64,000 nt of DNA, taken from Planctomycetaceae bacterium. GTDB taxonomy: Bacteria; Planctomycetota; Planctomycetia; Planctomycetales; Planctomycetaceae. A program made the position numbers and the translations under genes. Positions 54,990 through 64,000 of this stretch are shown here, piece after piece. The stretch spans positions 28,053 through 92,052 of the forward strand of contig JAJDEJ010000212.1 in the NCBI GenBank assembly GCA_029259815.1, written 5' to 3'. The notes beneath the pieces are model-generated. The model was not told where the DNA came from, searched no databases, and saw only the letters and a program-made list of their open reading frames with translations. Positions within the stretch are counted from its first letter, which is position 1, and every line of letters starts with the position of its first letter.

Positions 54990-57900
54990 ATGCCTGGGAC
55001 GCGCATCACGGTTGATGGAAACGAAGCAGCGACTCGAATCGCTTATCAATGCAGTGAAGTCGCTGCGATTTACCCGATCACCCCAGCATCACCAATGGGT
55101 GAGATGGTTGATGCGTGGTCAAACGCCGACCGCGAGAATCTCTTTGGGACAGTTCCCCGGGTCATCGAGATGCAGAGCGAAGGAGGGGCCGCAGGTGCCG
55201 TTCATGGTTCGCTGCAAGCAGGAGCGTTAACGACAACGTTTACCGCTTCGCAGGGCCTGCTCCTGATGATTCCCAATATGTTCAAGATCGCTGGCGAACT
55301 CACGCCCACGGTCTTTCATGTTGCGGCCCGCTCCATCGCGACTCACGCTCTTTCCATTTTCGGTGACCACAGCGATGTGATGTCGGCTCGCATGACCGGC
55401 TGGGCCATGCTGGCTGCGTCATCTGTGCAAGAGGCTCACGATTTCTCTCTCATCTCTCACGCAGCGACGCTCCGTTCGCGTATCCCTTTCCTGCACTTCT
55501 TTGACGGCTTTCGCACGTCCCATGAACTCAACTGCATCGATGAGATCCCTGCGGAAGTGATCGCAGAAATGATTGACCGGGACCTCGTGAAAGCCCATCG
55601 GGATCGATCACTCAACCCGGATCGCCCCGTCCTCCGAGGTTCAGCACAGAATCCGGACGTCTTCTTTCAAGCTCGGGAGGCCGTCAATCCGTTTTACGAT
55701 GCCTGTCCGGGCATTGTCCAAGAGACGATGAATCGTTTCGGTGAACTGACCGGTCGGCACTACGGTCTGTACGATTATGTCGGAGCCGACGATGCAACAC
55801 ACGTCATCATCCTGATGGGCTCCGGAGTCGGTGCCGTCGAAGAAGCTGTCGCACACCTGACGGCGGCAGGCGAGAAGGTTGGACTGCTGAAAGTTCGACT
55901 CTACCGTCCATTCGCAGCGGCGGAGTTTCTCAAGGCCCTGCCGCGCACGACGAAGGCCATTGCGGTGATGGATCGAACGAAGGAGCCGGGGGCCGTCGGA
56001 GAGCCATTGTTTGTGGACGTCCTCGCGGCACTTGCGGAGAACTGGCACCAGGAGGCGAATGCCGACCGCCTGCCTCGCGTCATCGGTGGTCGATATGGCC
56101 TTTCATCCAAGGAATTCACTCCTGCGATGGTCCTGTCGATCTTCGAGGAATTGAAGCGAGATCAGCCCAAGCAGCGTTTCACGATCGGCATCAATGACGA
56201 CGTCACACACCTCAGTCTCGATTACAACCCCGAAAACTGGCAGGAATTACAAGATGTCAGCCGTGCCGTTTTCTACGGACTCGGCAGCGATGGCACGGTC
56301 GGCGCGAACAAGAACTCGGTGAAGATCATCAGTGAGAGTACGCCGAAGTACTCGCAAGGGTATTTCGTCTACGATTCGAAGAAGGCGGGCTCAGTGACGG
56401 TCTCCCACTTGCGGTTCAGTGATCATCCGATCAATTCGTCGTACCTGATCGATCAGGCTGACTTTGTGGCCTGCCACCAATTCCAATTTCTGGAGTCGCA
56501 GGACGTACTCATTCTCGCGGCTCCGGGAGGGACATTTCTACTCAATAGTCCATTCGGGGCGGACGAGGTTTGGGACCGTTTCCCGGCAGAGGTCCAGGAG
56601 CAGATTATCGAGAAGCAACTGCGGCTGTTCGTGGTCGACGGGTACAGTGTGGCGCGCGAAGCGGGGATGGGCGGACGCATTAATACGGTGATGCAAACGT
56701 GCTTCTTTGCCCTTGCGAATGTGCTTCCGATTGACGAGGCCATTGAGGCGATCAAGCAGGCCATCCGTAAAACCTATGGCAAGCGCGGACAGGCAGTCGT
56801 TCGCCGCAACGAGGACGCGGTCGACGGCGCTCTTGCGGCACTCCACGAGGTGAACGTTCCAACTTCGGTCACCTCGGATCTACATCGACGTTCGCTGATT
56901 CCCGATCAGGCTCCGGACTTCGTCAAGCGGGTGACAGGTCTCCTGTTGGCTGGCATGGGGGAGAAGCTACCGGTGAGCGCCATGCCGGTCGATGGCACCT
57001 TCCCCACCGGTACTGCCCAGTTCGAGAAGCGAAGAATCGCCGCCTCGATTCCGATCTGGGATCCCGACATCTGCATTCAATGTGGCCTGTGTGCCCTGGT
57101 GTGTCCTCACGCAGCGATTCGGTCGAAAGCGTATCCAACCGAATCACTCGACGGCACGCCCGATGGCTTCAAGTCTCTCGACTGGAGCGGGAAGGATCTG
57201 CCCGGGTACAGCATGACAATTCAGGTCGCTCCCGATGACTGCACCGGGTGCAGCGTGTGTGTCGACGTCTGCCCGGCGCGTAGCAAGGAGGTCGCTCGCC
57301 ACAAGGCGATCAACATGGAACCCACGATGGCGCATGCCGACCACGAACGAGAGGCCTACGAATACTTCCTCTCGTTGCCGGAAATCGATCGTTCAGCGGC
57401 AGCCCACGATCAAGTCAAAGGTTCGCAACTCCTGCAGCCGCTGTTTGAGTATTCCGGCGCCTGTGCCGGCTGCGGCGAGACGCCCTATCTCAAACTGCTG
57501 AGCCAATTGGTCGGAGACCATTTGCTGATCGCGAACGCAACCGGATGTTCGTCCATCTATGGTGGAAACCTGCCGACAACCCCGTGGACGACGAACGACG
57601 AGGGCCAAGGACCGGCCTGGTCAAACTCGCTGTTTGAGGACAACGCCGAGTTCGGACTCGGAATGCGACTGGCGTTGGAGGAACAGTCACGGTTTGCTTC
57701 CGCTCAGCTCAAGCTCCACGCCAGCGAACTCGGTGATGATCTGGTTCGAGCCACAATCAATGCCTCTCAGAATACCGACGCTGAAATCCTCGAGCAGCGG
57801 CAACGTCTTCAGCAAATTCGCCAACGACTGCGGGAGATCGACACCGCTGATGCCCGTCTTCTGGACAGTACGCTCGATGCCATTGTGCGTCGAAGTGTCT

Positions 57901-58574
57901 GGATTGTCGGAGGTGACGGATGGGCCTACGACATCGGATTCGGCGGACTCGACCATGTGTTGGCTTCGGGTGAGGATGTGAACATCCTCGTGTTGGACAC
58001 GCAGGTCTATTCCAACACGGGGGGGCAGGCATCGAAGTCGACGCCGCTGGGGGCGGTCGCCAAGTTCGCAGCGGGAGGCAAAGCGGTCCGACGCAAGGAT
58101 CTCGGCATGTTGGCCGTGGACTATGGCAGCGTGTATGTCGCACAGATCGCGGTTGGCGCGCATCCTCGCCAGACACTCAACGCTTTCCGAGATGCCGAGT
58201 CGTATCCCGGGACCTCGCTGATCATCGCTTACTCACCTTGCGTCGCGCACGGCATCGACATGTCGAAAACGATGAGTCATCAGAAGGACGTGACCGGCAG
58301 CGGATTCTGGCCACTGTTCCGCTACGATCCCCGCAACGCGCGGGACGGCGAGCATCCCTTCCAACTCGACAGTCGTCGACCGAAGATTTCCTTCCGGGAC
58401 TTTGCTAAGAAAGAAGCGAGATTCGCAACGCTGATGCGGTCCAATCCCGATCGGGCAGAACAACTCTTCGATCTCGCCCAGCAGGAGATCGATGATCGTT
58501 GGCATTACTATGAACAGATGGCCGGTGTCGATCGTGATTTCGCGTCGAATGCACCGGAGGAGGTACCCACATGA
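54990..58574 (+). CDS. nifJ: Pyruvate:ferredoxin (flavodoxin) oxidoreductase, fused homodimer type
   Basis: 1194 residues from the ATG at 54990 (MPGTRITVDGNEAATRIAYQ), the typical PFOR beginning. Order: alpha part (YPITPASPMGEMVDAW, GLLLMIPNMFKIAGELTP), gamma part (~430-630), ferredoxin-like delta part with two 4Fe-4S motifs (CIQCGLCALVCP and CTGCSVCVDVCP), and TPP-binding beta part (CAGCGETPYLKLL, GGDGWAYDIGFGGLDHVL, DTQVYSNTGGQASKSTP, CVAHGIDMS). It oxidises pyruvate to acetyl-CoA and CO2, reducing ferredoxin. Oxygen-sensitive clusters imply anaerobic use. Overlaps the next gene by ATGA. Confidence 0.96.
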   Translation: MPGTRITVDGNEAATRIAYQCSEVAAIYPITPASPMGEMVDAWSNADRENLFGTVPRVIEMQSEGGAAGAVHGSLQAGALTTTFTASQGLLLMIPNMFKIAGELTPTVFHVAARSIATHALSIFGDHSDVMSARMTGWAMLAASSVQEAHDFSLISHAATLRSRIPFLHFFDGFRTSHELNCIDEIPAEVIAEMIDRDLVKAHRDRSLNPDRPVLRGSAQNPDVFFQAREAVNPFYDACPGIVQETMNRFGELTGRHYGLYDYVGADDATHVIILMGSGVGAVEEAVAHLTAAGEKVGLLKVRLYRPFAAAEFLKALPRTTKAIAVMDRTKEPGAVGEPLFVDVLAALAENWHQEANADRLPRVIGGRYGLSSKEFTPAMVLSIFEELKRDQPKQRFTIGINDDVTHLSLDYNPENWQELQDVSRAVFYGLGSDGTVGANKNSVKIISESTPKYSQGYFVYDSKKAGSVTVSHLRFSDHPINSSYLIDQADFVACHQFQFLESQDVLILAAPGGTFLLNSPFGADEVWDRFPAEVQEQIIEKQLRLFVVDGYSVAREAGMGGRINTVMQTCFFALANVLPIDEAIEAIKQAIRKTYGKRGQAVVRRNEDAVDGALAALHEVNVPTSVTSDLHRRSLIPDQAPDFVKRVTGLLLAGMGEKLPVSAMPVDGTFPTGTAQFEKRRIAASIPIWDPDICIQCGLCALVCPHAAIRSKAYPTESLDGTPDGFKSLDWSGKDLPGYSMTIQVAPDDCTGCSVCVDVCPARSKEVARHKAINMEPTMAHADHEREAYEYFLSLPEIDRSAAAHDQVKGSQLLQPLFEYSGACAGCGETPYLKLLSQLVGDHLLIANATGCSSIYGGNLPTTPWTTNDEGQGPAWSNSLFEDNAEFGLGMRLALEEQSRFASAQLKLHASELGDDLVRATINASQNTDAEILEQRQRLQQIRQRLREIDTADARLLDSTLDAIVRRSVWIVGGDGWAYDIGFGGLDHVLASGEDVNILVLDTQVYSNTGGQASKSTPLGAVAKFAAGGKAVRRKDLGMLAVDYGSVYVAQIAVGAHPRQTLNAFRDAESYPGTSLIIAYSPCVAHGIDMSKTMSHQKDVTGSGFWPLFRYDPRNARDGEHPFQLDSRRPKISFRDFAKKEARFATLMRSNPDRAEQLFDLAQQEIDDRWHYYEQMAGVDRDFASNAPEEVPT

Positions 58575-59578
58575 CTGTTGATCTCACAAGCGACTACTTG
58601 GGTATGTCACTCTCATCCCCGATCGTTGCAGCCGCATGCCCGTTGACGGGCAGTGTTGATGTGTTGAAACGATTGGAGGACGCCGGCGCGGGAGCGGCCG
58701 TGCTGCCATCCTTGTTTGAGGAACAGATCGAATTCGAAGAGTGGAGCTTCGGCGGACTGATGGACCAGGGAGGGAATTCCTACGCCGAAGCGACTTCGTA
58801 TTTTCCCGAGGTTGATACTTACAACGCCGGTCCAGACGACTACCTCGAATCAGTCGAGCAAGCACGAGCGGCCGTCTCAATGCCAGTCATCGCCAGTCTG
58901 AACGGCGTGACACCTGGCGGTTGGACGCGGTACGCCAAGCTGATGGAAGAGGCCGGTGCTTCCGCGTTGGAACTCAACATGTACAACCTCGTGACCGACG
59001 CAGAACTCACTGCGGCTCAGGTCGAGGAGCGATATCTCGAACTGGTGACTTCGATCTGCGACACGATCGAAATTCCCCTTGCGGTGAAGATCGGTCCGTT
59101 CTTCAGTTCGCTGCCCAACTTCGCTCGCCAACTGATTGAGGCCGGAGCTGACGGTCTCGTGCTGTTCAATCGGTTCTTCCAGCCGGACCTGGACATTGAA
59201 AATATGGAGATCAATCCTCAGTTGGAGCTGAGCCGGCGTGCAGAGGTACGGCTGCCCATGAGGTGGATCGCCATCCTCGACCCGCAGATCAAGGCATCTT
59301 TGGCTGCGAACTCCGGAGTTCATACGGCTGTCGACATCTTCAAGATGATTCTTGTCGGAGCAGACGTCGCGATGATCGCGGCAGTGATCATCAGGCATGG
59401 TCCCGAACATGTCGCCAAACTGCTCACGGACTTACAGGCTCTACTCACAGAACATGGGTACAAGTCGGTGAATCAGTTTCGTGGCAGTTTCAACCATCGC
59501 AACACACCGAACCCGTCAGCCTTCGAACGGAACAACTACATGAAGGCCCTGACGACTTACGTCACCGATCTCCCCTAA
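58571..59578 (+). CDS. Dihydroorotate dehydrogenase-like flavoprotein
   Basis: 335 residues; a TIM-barrel of the DHODH family (SPIVAAACPLTGSVDVLKRL, PVIASLNG, ALELNMYN, LAVKIGPFFSSLPNFARQL, ADGLVLFNRF). The usual pyrimidine-pathway substrate residues are changed, and proteins of this subtype are frequently encoded next to PFOR. The role is unsettled; it is unlikely to be the cell's only pyrimidine enzyme. It overlaps nifJ by 4 bases and precedes the NfnA-type gene by 34. Confidence 0.88.
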   Translation: MTVDLTSDYLGMSLSSPIVAAACPLTGSVDVLKRLEDAGAGAAVLPSLFEEQIEFEEWSFGGLMDQGGNSYAEATSYFPEVDTYNAGPDDYLESVEQARAAVSMPVIASLNGVTPGGWTRYAKLMEEAGASALELNMYNLVTDAELTAAQVEERYLELVTSICDTIEIPLAVKIGPFFSSLPNFARQLIEAGADGLVLFNRFFQPDLDIENMEINPQLELSRRAEVRLPMRWIAILDPQIKASLAANSGVHTAVDIFKMILVGADVAMIAAVIIRHGPEHVAKLLTDLQALLTEHGYKSVNQFRGSFNHRNTPNPSAFERNNYMKALTTYVTDLP

Positions 59579-59612
59579 CGGAGTTTTCACCCGGCGGTGT
59601 GAGGTATCTGTC

Positions 59613-60512
59613 ATGTTCCCCATTCGAGAAGCAACGTTTCTGGCGCTCGACGTCAAACTCCTGCGAATCGAAGCTCCCCGAATCGCGCGTCGTCGGGAAG
59701 CCGGGCAATTTGTGATCGTGAGAGTTCATGAGCACGGCGAACGGATACCGCTGACGATTGCCGACTCCGACGTTGATCAAGGGACCATCACGATCATCGT
59801 CCAGGGGATCGGCAAGACGACCAAACTAATCAACATGCTCGAGACCGGGGACGTGATCCAGGACGTCGTCGGACCACTGGGCGAAGCATCGGAAGTGTCT
59901 CTCTTCGGTACGGTCGTCGTCATTGGGGGAGGCGTCGGCACCGCCATCGCCTACCCGACAGCCGTCGCGATGAAGCAGGCGGGCAACCGTGTCCTGAGCA
60001 TCATCGGAGCCAAAACAAAGGACCTCATCATCCTGAAGGAGCAGATGCAGGCGACGAGTGATGCGCTCTTCGTGATGACCGACGACGGCAGTGACGGGAC
60101 GCAAGGCTTCGTCACACAAAAACTTGTGGAACTGCTTCAGGGCGGAGAGCAGATCGACCGCGTGCTCGCCATCGGTCCGATTCCCATGATGTCCGCCGTG
60201 GCCGATGTCACTCGCCCTCATGGAATCAAGACCATCGTCAGTCTGAACCCGATCATGGTTGACGGAACCGGCATGTGCGGAGGGTGCCGAGTGACGGTCG
60301 GCGGTCAGAGCCGCTTCGCCTGCGTGGACGGACCTGAGTTCGACGCGCACGACGTCGACTTCAAGATCCTCGCACAAAGAAACACGTTGTATCGAGCCCA
60401 GGAACGAGCTGCGTTGGAGTCCCTCGAAGCGGACCCTGCCGGCGACCTTGAAGAGATCCGTCACTGCCGACTGGAACAGAAACACCCCGAAGTCGGTCCG
60501 CAAGCAAAGTGA
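59613..60512 (+). CDS. NfnA-type FAD/NAD(P)-binding subunit of ferredoxin:NADP+ transhydrogenase
   Basis: 299 residues of the sulfide/dihydroorotate-dehydrogenase-like family. FAD part (GQFVIVRVHEHGERIPLTIAD), NAD(P) part (VVVIGGGVGTAIAYPTAVAMK, RVLAIGPIPMMSAVAD) and Cys ligands of a [2Fe-2S] centre (GTGMCGGCRVTVGG, FACVDGPEFDAHDVDF). With the next gene it matches NfnAB, which bifurcates electrons between NADPH, NAD+ and ferredoxin. Ten bases separate the stop from the next start. Confidence 0.9.
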   Translation: MFPIREATFLALDVKLLRIEAPRIARRREAGQFVIVRVHEHGERIPLTIADSDVDQGTITIIVQGIGKTTKLINMLETGDVIQDVVGPLGEASEVSLFGTVVVIGGGVGTAIAYPTAVAMKQAGNRVLSIIGAKTKDLIILKEQMQATSDALFVMTDDGSDGTQGFVTQKLVELLQGGEQIDRVLAIGPIPMMSAVADVTRPHGIKTIVSLNPIMVDGTGMCGGCRVTVGGQSRFACVDGPEFDAHDVDFKILAQRNTLYRAQERAALESLEADPAGDLEEIRHCRLEQKHPEVGPQAK

Positions 60513-60522
60513 AGAACCAGAG

Positions 60523-61953
60523 ATGGCCGAACACCTGCCTCCCAAAGAACGAACGAAGATTCCACGACAGTCGATGCCTGAGCAGGATGCGCACGAGCGT
60601 GCTCACAACTTCGACGAAGTCAATCTCGGCCTGGAGATCGTCGTCGCCGAGAAAGAAGCGCAGCGTTGCCTCGCCTGCAACGATCCCAAGTGTGTGCAAG
60701 GCTGTCCGGTCGGCGTCAAGATTCGTGAATTCGTCGACCTCGTCATGGATGGCGAGTACCTGAAAGCGGCAGCCAAGATTCGCGAAGACAACGTGCTTCC
60801 GGCCGTCACGGGGCGAGTCTGCCCCCAAGAGAACCAGTGCGAAGGTTCCTGCATTCTCGGCAAGCGATTCAGCCCCTTGGCCATCGGACATCTTGAGCGC
60901 TTCGTTGCCGACTACGAACAGGCGACCGGACAAGTTGGCCTCCCGGATCGAGCTCCTCTCACTGGCAAGAAGGTCGCCATCGTAGGCAGCGGCCCCGCCG
61001 GGTTGAGCTGTGCCGGAGACCTCGTGCTCAAAGGCCATCGTGTCACGGTCTTTGAGGCATTGCATGAGATCGGTGGCGTGCTGCTCTACGGCATTCCCGA
61101 GTTTCGCTTGCCCAAAGAGATTGTCCGCAACGAAGTCGACAACCTCAGCAAGATGGGAGTCGACTTTCAAACCAACGTGGTTGTCGGCAAGACGGTCACT
61201 GTCGATGAACTTCTTGGTGAAGAAGGCTACGACGCATTGTTCATTGCCACGGGAGCCGGCTTGCCCAAGTTCATGAATCTGCCCGGCGAGCATCTCGGCG
61301 GTGTGTACTCTGCCAACGAGTTCCTCACTCGTGTCAACCTGATGAAGGCGTACGACTCGGAACACTACGATTCGCCGATCTACGATTGTCGCGACCGAAA
61401 TGTCGCCGTGATCGGTGGCGGCAACACGGCCATGGATGCGGTCCGTTCCGCACTGCGTCTCGGAGCTAAGAATGCCTTCATCATCTATCGCCGCAGTGAA
61501 GAGGAGATGCCCGCACGCCGTGAAGAGGTGCATCATGCCAAGGATGAAGGCGTGCAGTTCATGAACCTTCACAATCCGGTGGAGTTCCTCGGCAACGACG
61601 ACGGGTACCTCACAGCTGTCAGACTGATCAAGATGGAACTCGGCCCCGAGGACGAATCCGGTCGCAGGAAGCCGATCCCGATGGAGGGATCAGAATTCGA
61701 CCTTCCACTCGATGTCGCCATCATCGCCATCGGAACCGGCGCCAACCCGCTCGTTCAATCCACAACACCCGACATGCAGACCAACAAATGGGGCTACATC
61801 GTCGCCGACGAACAAACTCTACGCACAACGAAACGGGGTGTCTTCGCAGGCGGCGACATCGTCAGCGGATCAGCAACAGTCATTCTGGCGATGGGTGCCG
61901 GACGAACAGCAGCACGATCGATCCATGACTATTTGATCACTGCAGAATGGTGA
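60523..61953 (+). CDS. NfnB/GltD-type NADPH oxidoreductase subunit
   Basis: 476 residues from the ATG at 60523 (MAEHLPPKER). N-terminal FeS region with Cys motifs CLACNDPKCVQGCPVGV and CPQENQCEGSCILG, FAD site IVGSGPAGLSCAGDL, NAD(P) site VIGGGNTAMDAVRSA, and FAGGDIVSGSATVILAMGAG. This is the GltD/NADPH-glutamate-synthase-small-chain fold; since an NfnA partner and PFOR are adjacent and no large glutamate synthase gene is seen, NfnB/SudA function is preferred. Confidence 0.9.
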   Translation: MAEHLPPKERTKIPRQSMPEQDAHERAHNFDEVNLGLEIVVAEKEAQRCLACNDPKCVQGCPVGVKIREFVDLVMDGEYLKAAAKIREDNVLPAVTGRVCPQENQCEGSCILGKRFSPLAIGHLERFVADYEQATGQVGLPDRAPLTGKKVAIVGSGPAGLSCAGDLVLKGHRVTVFEALHEIGGVLLYGIPEFRLPKEIVRNEVDNLSKMGVDFQTNVVVGKTVTVDELLGEEGYDALFIATGAGLPKFMNLPGEHLGGVYSANEFLTRVNLMKAYDSEHYDSPIYDCRDRNVAVIGGGNTAMDAVRSALRLGAKNAFIIYRRSEEEMPARREEVHHAKDEGVQFMNLHNPVEFLGNDDGYLTAVRLIKMELGPEDESGRRKPIPMEGSEFDLPLDVAIIAIGTGANPLVQSTTPDMQTNKWGYIVADEQTLRTTKRGVFAGGDIVSGSATVILAMGAGRTAARSIHDYLITAEW

Positions 61954-62171
61954 TTCCTTTCCATTCAACAGGTCTTCTCCCACTGAACTCCATGAAATTG
62001 TTGTCCTTGTGAGTCAGGAGTGGGCATCAATATTCAGTTTAATTGATGTGGCCACAGGCAAGTTCCAGTTCCGTTGAGGTTTGGTCGCCCTAACGCTGAA
62101 TGAGTCGCAGGCCTAGAGCGTCTCTACGAGCAACCCTGCCAACGGTTAGGCCGGAGGTATTGTCGAAAGTC

Positions 62172-62188
62172 GACGGGCCGGCAAAAAG
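62172..62188 (+). repeat. Left terminal inverted repeat of the IS
   Basis: GACGGGCCGGCAAAAAG, identical to the reverse complement of 63983-63999. Confidence 0.88.
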
Positions 62189-62235
62189 TCGGGGATTGGA
62201 ATTGCGATTTTTCGCTTCGGCGCTACCCTGCTTCG

Positions 62236-63852
62236 ATGAAACGCCTGCGAGACCATCACAGCCCCGAACTGTTCGATCCGTGGGAGCATTTGGGGCCGAA
62301 GCGGCGACGATTGCTCGAACTCAGCTGGGCGGGCGTGTTTCGAGAATTTCTGCTCGACCATTTACCAGTGAGTGAACTGGCTGCTGGGTTTTGTGAGGGG
62401 CGGGGGCGGTCGAGCAAGGATCTGTCGGTGGCGCTCGGGGCGTTGATTTTGCAGCAGTTACATGATCTGACCGATCAGCAGACGACTGAAGCGGTGGCGC
62501 TGAACATCGCGTGGCATTACGCCTTGGACATCCGACACGAACCGGATGCCTATCTGTGCGAGCGGACGCTACGGAATTATCGCAACCGCATCCTGGAGTC
62601 GGGACTGGATGAGGTGCTGTTTCGGGAACTGACGGACCAGTTGATCGCCAAGATCGGCGTGGACACGAGTCGGCAGCGGCTGGATTCAACGACGGTCCAG
62701 TCGGCCATTCGTGGTCTCACGCGACTGGGCATTCTTGTTGAAGCCGCGAGCAAGTTCCTGCGGGAACTCAAACGCACGTGTGCTGCCGACTACGCGGAAG
62801 TGGACTCGGAAATCCTGCGCAAATACGTCGAACGCAAAGGGGATGGCTGCTTTGCCAACACCCGTCCGAGTGAATCGAAGCGGCGACTGCCCGAAGCGGC
62901 ACAGGACGTGTTCCGACTCGTGGAGCAGTTCCGCAACGGTGAAGCAGCCGCCTTGGAGAGCTATCAACTGCTGGGACGGATCTTTGATGAGCAATGCGAG
63001 TTGACCGATGATCCTGAATCGACAGTGGCGATCCGCCCTCCACGGAACTCAGGCTGCGACGGCGTGATCAGTCCGGCCGACCCCGATGCCCGCTACAACA
63101 AACACAAAGGTACCGGGTATCTGGTGCAGATCATGGAGACGTTCGTCGAGGACGACTCTCCCAGCGAGCCTACAGACGACGAATCCAAGCCGTCGCTGCC
63201 TGACTTGATCACGCATGTGGCCGTCGACCCGCTGACAATGCACGATCAGGACGCCTTGAAGCCGGCCCTGGATGACACCGACTCGCGACACATCAGCCCC
63301 CAGGAACTCTTGGCCGATTCCCACTACGGCTCGACCGACTGCATCGCGCACGGTGCACAACGCGAGGTGGAAATTGTGGCTCCCGCGATGACGGCCAAGG
63401 GGACCAAGCAGGGAAGATTGACTCTGGAGAACTTTGACCTGGATGATGAAGGTCGCGTGGTGAGTTGCCCAGCGGGACATCGTCCCCTGGAGACCCGCAT
63501 CGCTGAGGAGCGTTTGCAGGTGCTGTTCGATTCTGTGGTGTGTGCAGCCTGCCCACACAAGGATCGCTGCCCGGCCGCAGCAGTGGGTCGTTCATCACAG
63601 CGTTACCAGTACACCCACGACCGCGTCCGACAGCGAGCCCGTCGTCTGCATGATGCCAGTGACGAGTTTCGAGACCGCTACCGCTGGCGAGCCGGCGTCG
63701 AAGCCACCATGTCCCGCTTCAAACATCAAATGGGCATGGCTCATTTGCGCATCCGTGGCATGAAGAAGGTCACGTTCACCGCCCGACTGCGCGCCCTGGG
63801 GCTCAACATCCACCGAGTCGCCGCTTGGAAACAGGCGATGGCAACAGCATAG
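62236..63852 (+). CDS. DDE transposase, IS1182 family
   Basis: 538 residues without frameshift or stop. N-terminal domain typical of IS1182/IS5-group transposases (DLSVALGALILQQLHDLTD, LCERTLRNYRNRI). DDE residues can be placed at RLDSTTVQSAIRGL (first Asp), LADSHYGSTDC (second Asp) and RWRAGVEATMSRFKHQMG (Glu). A Cys-containing region VCAACPHKDRCPA near the C-terminus is normal for the family. It lies 47 bases inside the left terminal repeat and ends 130 bases before the right one. Likely functional. Confidence 0.92.
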   Translation: MKRLRDHHSPELFDPWEHLGPKRRRLLELSWAGVFREFLLDHLPVSELAAGFCEGRGRSSKDLSVALGALILQQLHDLTDQQTTEAVALNIAWHYALDIRHEPDAYLCERTLRNYRNRILESGLDEVLFRELTDQLIAKIGVDTSRQRLDSTTVQSAIRGLTRLGILVEAASKFLRELKRTCAADYAEVDSEILRKYVERKGDGCFANTRPSESKRRLPEAAQDVFRLVEQFRNGEAAALESYQLLGRIFDEQCELTDDPESTVAIRPPRNSGCDGVISPADPDARYNKHKGTGYLVQIMETFVEDDSPSEPTDDESKPSLPDLITHVAVDPLTMHDQDALKPALDDTDSRHISPQELLADSHYGSTDCIAHGAQREVEIVAPAMTAKGTKQGRLTLENFDLDDEGRVVSCPAGHRPLETRIAEERLQVLFDSVVCAACPHKDRCPAAAVGRSSQRYQYTHDRVRQRARRLHDASDEFRDRYRWRAGVEATMSRFKHQMGMAHLRIRGMKKVTFTARLRALGLNIHRVAAWKQAMATA

Positions 63853-63982
63853 GCCGTTAGGGAAACTTCGGTTCCCGATCGATGCCCCAGACATCTTTCG
63901 TAGGAGCCACCCGCCCCACTCATCGCCCCCTGGCACAGCAACTCACCGAAGATCCTGCATCAGAAGCGGGTGGGCGAGCAAC

Positions 63983-63999
63983 CTTTTTGCCGGCCCGTC
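63983..63999 (-). repeat. Right terminal inverted repeat of the IS
   Basis: CTTTTTGCCGGCCCGTC, the exact reverse complement of 62172-62188; one base remains before the window ends. Confidence 0.88.
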
Positions 64000-64000
64000 A

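Larger units (their letters stand above)
62172..63999 (+). mobile_element. IS1182-like insertion sequence, apparently complete
   Basis: A 1,828-base unit bounded by a perfect 17-base inverted repeat GACGGGCCGGCAAAAAG (62172-62188) and its complement (63983-63999), holding one intact transposase gene. The right end lies one base inside the window edge, so target duplication cannot be judged. The next outward bases do not match, which places the boundary. The 218 bases before it (61954-62171) show no gene. Confidence 0.88.

Noticed and set aside
60361..61572. A 403-codon open frame antisense to the NfnB-type gene
   Set aside because: It lies fully opposite a gene with clear FeS and nucleotide motifs; the translation has no recognisable domain and is explained by GC-rich codon bias.
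60523..61953. Glutamate synthase small subunit (gltD)
   Set aside because: No glutamate synthase large subunit is adjacent, while an NfnA partner and PFOR are, so an Nfn-type role fits better.

Overview
The window looks like chromosomal DNA of a member of the Planctomycetota. This is an inference from gene content: a Ser/Thr kinase with the N-terminal extension and FHA domain typical of that phylum, a long series of BatA/VWA and other secreted or membrane proteins, an NPCBM protein, futalosine-pathway menaquinone synthesis (mqnE) and LL-diaminopimelate aminotransferase (dapL). The DNA is visibly GC-rich. No rRNA, tRNA or CRISPR array was seen.

Layout. 1-3.9 kb: the 3' part of an S41 (Ctp-type) protease, a beta-propeller protein, a palindromic repeat and a membrane-anchored Ser/Thr kinase with FHA domain. 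3.9-9.2 kb (minus strand): the conserved set phoH, pgpH-like 7TM-HD protein, ybeY and a CorC/HlyC-type CBS protein. 9.6-23.3 kb (plus): a PSP1 protein, then a cell-envelope cluster with two VWA proteins, a large three-segment membrane protein, two exported low-complexity proteins and an NPCBM protein. 23.3-28.1 kb: three tandem, translationally linked HtrA-like genes. The first keeps the whole Ser protease triad, the second has lost the Ser, and the third has lost all three residues and also carries an alpha/beta-hydrolase domain without its nucleophile. 28.1-30.5 kb: larB, nnrD and a nucleotidyltransferase. 30.5-36.2 kb (minus): small housekeeping and membrane genes, including two very short membrane proteins. 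36.2-38.9 kb: an unrecognised AT-richer gene placed between intact mqnE and a decayed copy of the mqnE 3' end. 39.2-42.7 kb: dapL, a DksA-like protein and ribBA.

43-62 kb is a hydrogen/fermentation block. On the minus strand one compact run reads: cyclic-nucleotide-binding protein, hydB, hydG, hydD, hydA (group 3b-type [NiFe] hydrogenase), maturation protease, hypA, hypB, hypF, hypC, hypD, hypE. Divergently, on the plus strand, lie pyruvate:ferredoxin oxidoreductase, a dihydroorotate-dehydrogenase-like protein and the two subunits of an NfnAB-type transhydrogenase. Together these would oxidise pyruvate to acetyl-CoA, pass electrons to ferredoxin, balance NADH/NADPH/ferredoxin, and release or take up H2. 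This suggests a fermentative or microaerobic life style. The window ends with an apparently complete IS1182-like insertion sequence whose right terminal repeat stops one base before the window edge.

Intergenic space is rich in short palindromic elements (about 65-150 bp). Several have perfect terminal inverted repeats of 12-26 bp; one family occurs twice in opposite orientation, and one element splits the otherwise tightly packed hyp operon.
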